Assembly: GCA_946183815.1 (NCBI GenBank)
Contig: CAMHDG010000067.1
Location: 1-7,696 of the forward strand
Direction of reading: 5' to 3'
Length of the DNA: 7,696 nucleotides
DNA from: an uncultured bacterium
Lineage (GTDB): Bacteria > Cyanobacteriota > Vampirovibrionia > Gastranaerophilales > Gastranaerophilaceae
This document shows, in pieces, positions 6,172 to 7,696 of this stretch. The notes under the pieces are model-generated. The model saw nothing but the letters and a program-made list of their open reading frames with translations. It ran no database searches and was not told the DNA's origin. The first letter of the stretch is position 1; each line of letters begins with the position of its first letter. The translations under genes and the position numbers were made by a program.

Positions 6172-7494
6172 TTATATGATTTCGTTGTATGCTGATGGGT
6201 TAGTCAATAAATCATAATTGATTTCGTTTTCATTATCAGCAATAGCAGCCGCAACAACAGCATCTGATGTTACGTTGATTAAAGTTCTCATCATATCTGT
6301 AATTCTTTCGATAGTAAACAGGAACGCAAAACCTGCTACTAATTGTTCAGGGCTCAAGCCCATACCGTTAAGGATAAGAGCAATAGTAATCAAACCTGCT
6401 CCAGGGATGCCTGCACTTGTTGAAGATGCAACTATTGCCAATAAGGCAATTTGAACAATCAATATCGGTGTCAGAGCAATACCGTACGCTTGAGCAAGGA
6501 ATAATACCGCTACAACCTGTAATAGTGCCGTACCGTCCATATTTAAAGTTGCACCTAACGGTAATACAAAACTTGAAACTTTGTGAGAGATACCTCTTTT
6601 TTCACAACAAGCAATAGTCAATGGTAATGTTGCAGAAGAACTTGCAGTACCGAAGGCAACCATCATTGCCTCTGCTATTGCAGCATACAACATTAACACA
6701 GGTACTTTTGAGAACACTTTTAAGAAGATAGGATAGACAACGAATAGTTGTATAGCAAAACCTATCGCAAGCACCATTAAATATTTTGAAATACTAAAGA
6801 AGATATCCGCACCAAAAGATGAAACAGAAAGTGCTGTAAGTGCGAACACCCCAGGGGCTGCAAGATACATAATCCAGTCTGTAACTTTCATTGTTGCCGC
6901 AAATACTGATTCAAAGAATGAAACTAACGAACGATTTACATCTCCAACTTTCGCTAACGCTATTGAGAACAATACTGCAAACACAATAATTTGAACCATG
7001 TTACCATGTGCAATAGCATTCAATGGGTTATTAGGAACAAGATTTAAGAATAACTGAATAAGTTGACCTTTTTGGGCAGCGATAGTAGATGCTACTGTTT
7101 GTTGAATATCAAGCGCTGTACTTTGAGCAATATAGTGTTGAGCGCCTAACCCCGGTTTGAATAAAAGTGCCAAGATTGCACCAATGGCAACTGCTGCGAT
7201 TGTTATTATACCGTAATAAATAATCATTTTTTTACCGAATTTGCCCAACTGTTTGTTGTCACCAACACTTGTTATACCTATAACAATCGCTGATATTACT
7301 AACGGTATGACTATCATTTGAATCAGTTTTATAAATAATTGGCTAATAATAGTTAATAAACCCATAATTACGGGGTTTTGGTGTGAATGTAAAAACACAC
7401 CGACAATTATACCGGCTATTAAACCGAAAAATATATGCCAGTTCCTTTTTAGTCCTAAACCTAATGCTATAAGCACATGCATGTGTAGTTTCAT
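6172..7494 (-). CDS. Dicarboxylate/amino acid:cation symporter (DAACS, GltP/GltT-like)
   Basis: A 440-residue inner-membrane secondary transporter that takes up an acidic amino acid or C4-dicarboxylate with Na+ or H+. Family landmarks in order: transmembrane helix about 20-37, FIKLIQMIVIPLVISAIVIGI (54-74), re-entrant hairpin 1 with TASSSATLP (283-291), LPLGATLNMDGTAL (311-324) with the cation-binding NMDGT, hairpin 2 with SSTSAGIPGAG (357-367), and the substrate site DMMRTLINVTSD (400-411). R403, aligned with Arg397 of GltPh, favours acidic substrates over neutral amino acids. NVTSD replaces the commoner NVTGD. The length is normal for the family. The ATG at 7492-7494 is preferred over one 18 nt upstream because AGAGGA lies 9 nt before it. 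The gene stands alone between its promoter and the terminator at 6116-6152. Confidence 0.93.
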   Translation of the reverse strand: MKLHMHVLIALGLGLKRNWHIFFGLIAGIIVGVFLHSHQNPVIMGLLTIISQLFIKLIQMIVIPLVISAIVIGITSVGDNKQLGKFGKKMIIYYGIITIAAVAIGAILALLFKPGLGAQHYIAQSTALDIQQTVASTIAAQKGQLIQLFLNLVPNNPLNAIAHGNMVQIIVFAVLFSIALAKVGDVNRSLVSFFESVFAATMKVTDWIMYLAAPGVFALTALSVSSFGADIFFSISKYLMVLAIGFAIQLFVVYPIFLKVFSKVPVLMLYAAIAEAMMVAFGTASSSATLPLTIACCEKRGISHKVSSFVLPLGATLNMDGTALLQVVAVLFLAQAYGIALTPILIVQIALLAIVASSTSAGIPGAGLITIALILNGMGLSPEQLVAGFAFLFTIERITDMMRTLINVTSDAVVAAAIADNENEINYDLLTNPSAYNEII

Positions 7495-7503
7495 TTTTGT
7501 AAA

Positions 7504-7509
7504 TCCTCT
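7504..7509 (-). promoter_or_regulatory. Ribosome binding site deciding the symporter start
   Basis: AGAGGA on the minus strand lies 9 nt before the ATG at 7494-7492 and would itself be inside the coding region if the upstream ATG (7512-7510) were used. That upstream ATG has no Shine-Dalgarno. The shorter protein, starting MKLHMHVLIALG, is therefore preferred. Confidence 0.75.
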
Positions 7510-7536
7510 CATTACTTAAACACTATCATTGATTTT

Positions 7537-7565
7537 ATTTTACTAAATTAGAGTTTTTTTTTCAA
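7537..7565 (-). promoter_or_regulatory. Sigma-70-type promoter of the symporter gene
   Basis: On the minus strand TTGAAA (7565-7560) and TAAAAT (7542-7537) are separated by exactly 17 nt. Transcription would begin near 7530, about 35 nt before the ATG. The same -10 sequence and spacing are seen at the efflux promoter. The dispersed repeat at 7572-7590 lies just upstream of the -35. Confidence 0.65.
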
Positions 7566-7567
7566 TA

Positions 7568-7598
7568 GGGGGTAAATTATTGTTTAGCGGGGGTAAAT
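7568..7598. repeat. Half-copy of the dispersed repeat, flanked by GGGGGTAAAT direct repeats
   Basis: GTAAATTATTGTTTAGCGG at 7572-7590 is identical over 19 nt to the minus strand of 61-79. Here the second, complementary arm is missing. GGGGGTAAAT occurs at 7568-7577 and again at 7589-7598, so the core is bracketed by 10-nt direct repeats that overlap it. Confidence 0.75.
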
Positions 7599-7615
7599 AT
7601 ATAAATCGTTAAAAG

Positions 7616-7688
7616 CCCCTCTCCTTTGGAGAGGGGTTGGAGAGAGGGTTCAATTATTTATTAAACCAACTATTACTTACCCTCTCTC
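7616..7688. repeat. GC-rich hairpin plus outer inverted repeat, possible mobile palindromic element
   Basis: CCCCTCTCC (7616-7624) pairs perfectly with GGAGAGGGG (7628-7636) around a TTT loop. A second pair, GAGAGAGGGT (7640-7649) and ACCCTCTCTC (7679-7688), spans 29 nt. On the minus strand the first hairpin is followed by CTTTTAA, so it could act as a weak terminator for a gene beyond the right edge. It may continue past the window. No coding sequence was seen from 7513 to 7696. Confidence 0.6.
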
Positions 7689-7696
7689 AAATTTCT

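Noticed and set aside
6218..6617. Plus-strand open frames opposite the symporter
   Set aside because: They overlap conserved symporter segments (hairpins 1 and 2) and read as antisense shadows without family similarity.

Overview
The window is AT-rich and uses the standard code. It comes from a diderm bacterium, because it encodes a periplasmic adaptor and a TolC-type outer-membrane channel. A cobalamin-dependent (class II) ribonucleotide reductase, AT-rich Shine-Dalgarno-led genes and several short palindromic repeats in the gaps would suit an anaerobic, possibly gut-associated lineage such as Gastranaerophilales/Vampirovibrionia. That placement is a guess; nothing here is a taxonomic marker.

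Layout from left to right. Positions 1-79 hold an 8-bp tandem repeat and a long hairpin. Positions 76-3047 (minus strand) are a three-gene efflux operon, transcribed right to left: outer-membrane channel, MarR-type repressor, EmrA-type membrane fusion protein. The genes overlap or nearly touch. A perfect 7-2-7 palindrome covers the -35 element of a good sigma-70 promoter in front of the operon, which suggests autoregulation by the MarR protein. No inner-membrane pump (EmrB/MFS or ABC) is in the window. Positions 3138-3171 are the terminator of the upstream nrdJ gene.

Positions 3221-5218 (minus) encode class II ribonucleotide reductase NrdJ, whose real start is probably a GTG behind a strong Shine-Dalgarno. 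Positions 5219-5439 are intergenic and carry one copy of a dispersed repeat. Positions 5440-5961 (plus) encode a small unrecognised protein ending in a collagen-like Gly-X-Y tract, the only plus-strand gene. Positions 5962-6171 hold a roughly 126-bp imperfect palindrome and a bidirectional terminator shared by the two converging genes. Positions 6172-7494 (minus) encode a dicarboxylate/amino acid:cation symporter with a clear promoter. Positions 7566-7696 contain another copy of the dispersed repeat and a GC-rich hairpin element.

The genes form ordinary, mostly independent units: drug or solute efflux, deoxynucleotide synthesis and acidic solute uptake. The less ordinary content is the collagen-like protein and the short repeats. 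An 18-nt core, TAAATTAWTGTTTAGCGG, occurs three times, and one copy supplies the stop codon of the membrane fusion protein. I saw no tRNA, rRNA, CRISPR array, transposase or obvious new multi-gene defence system.
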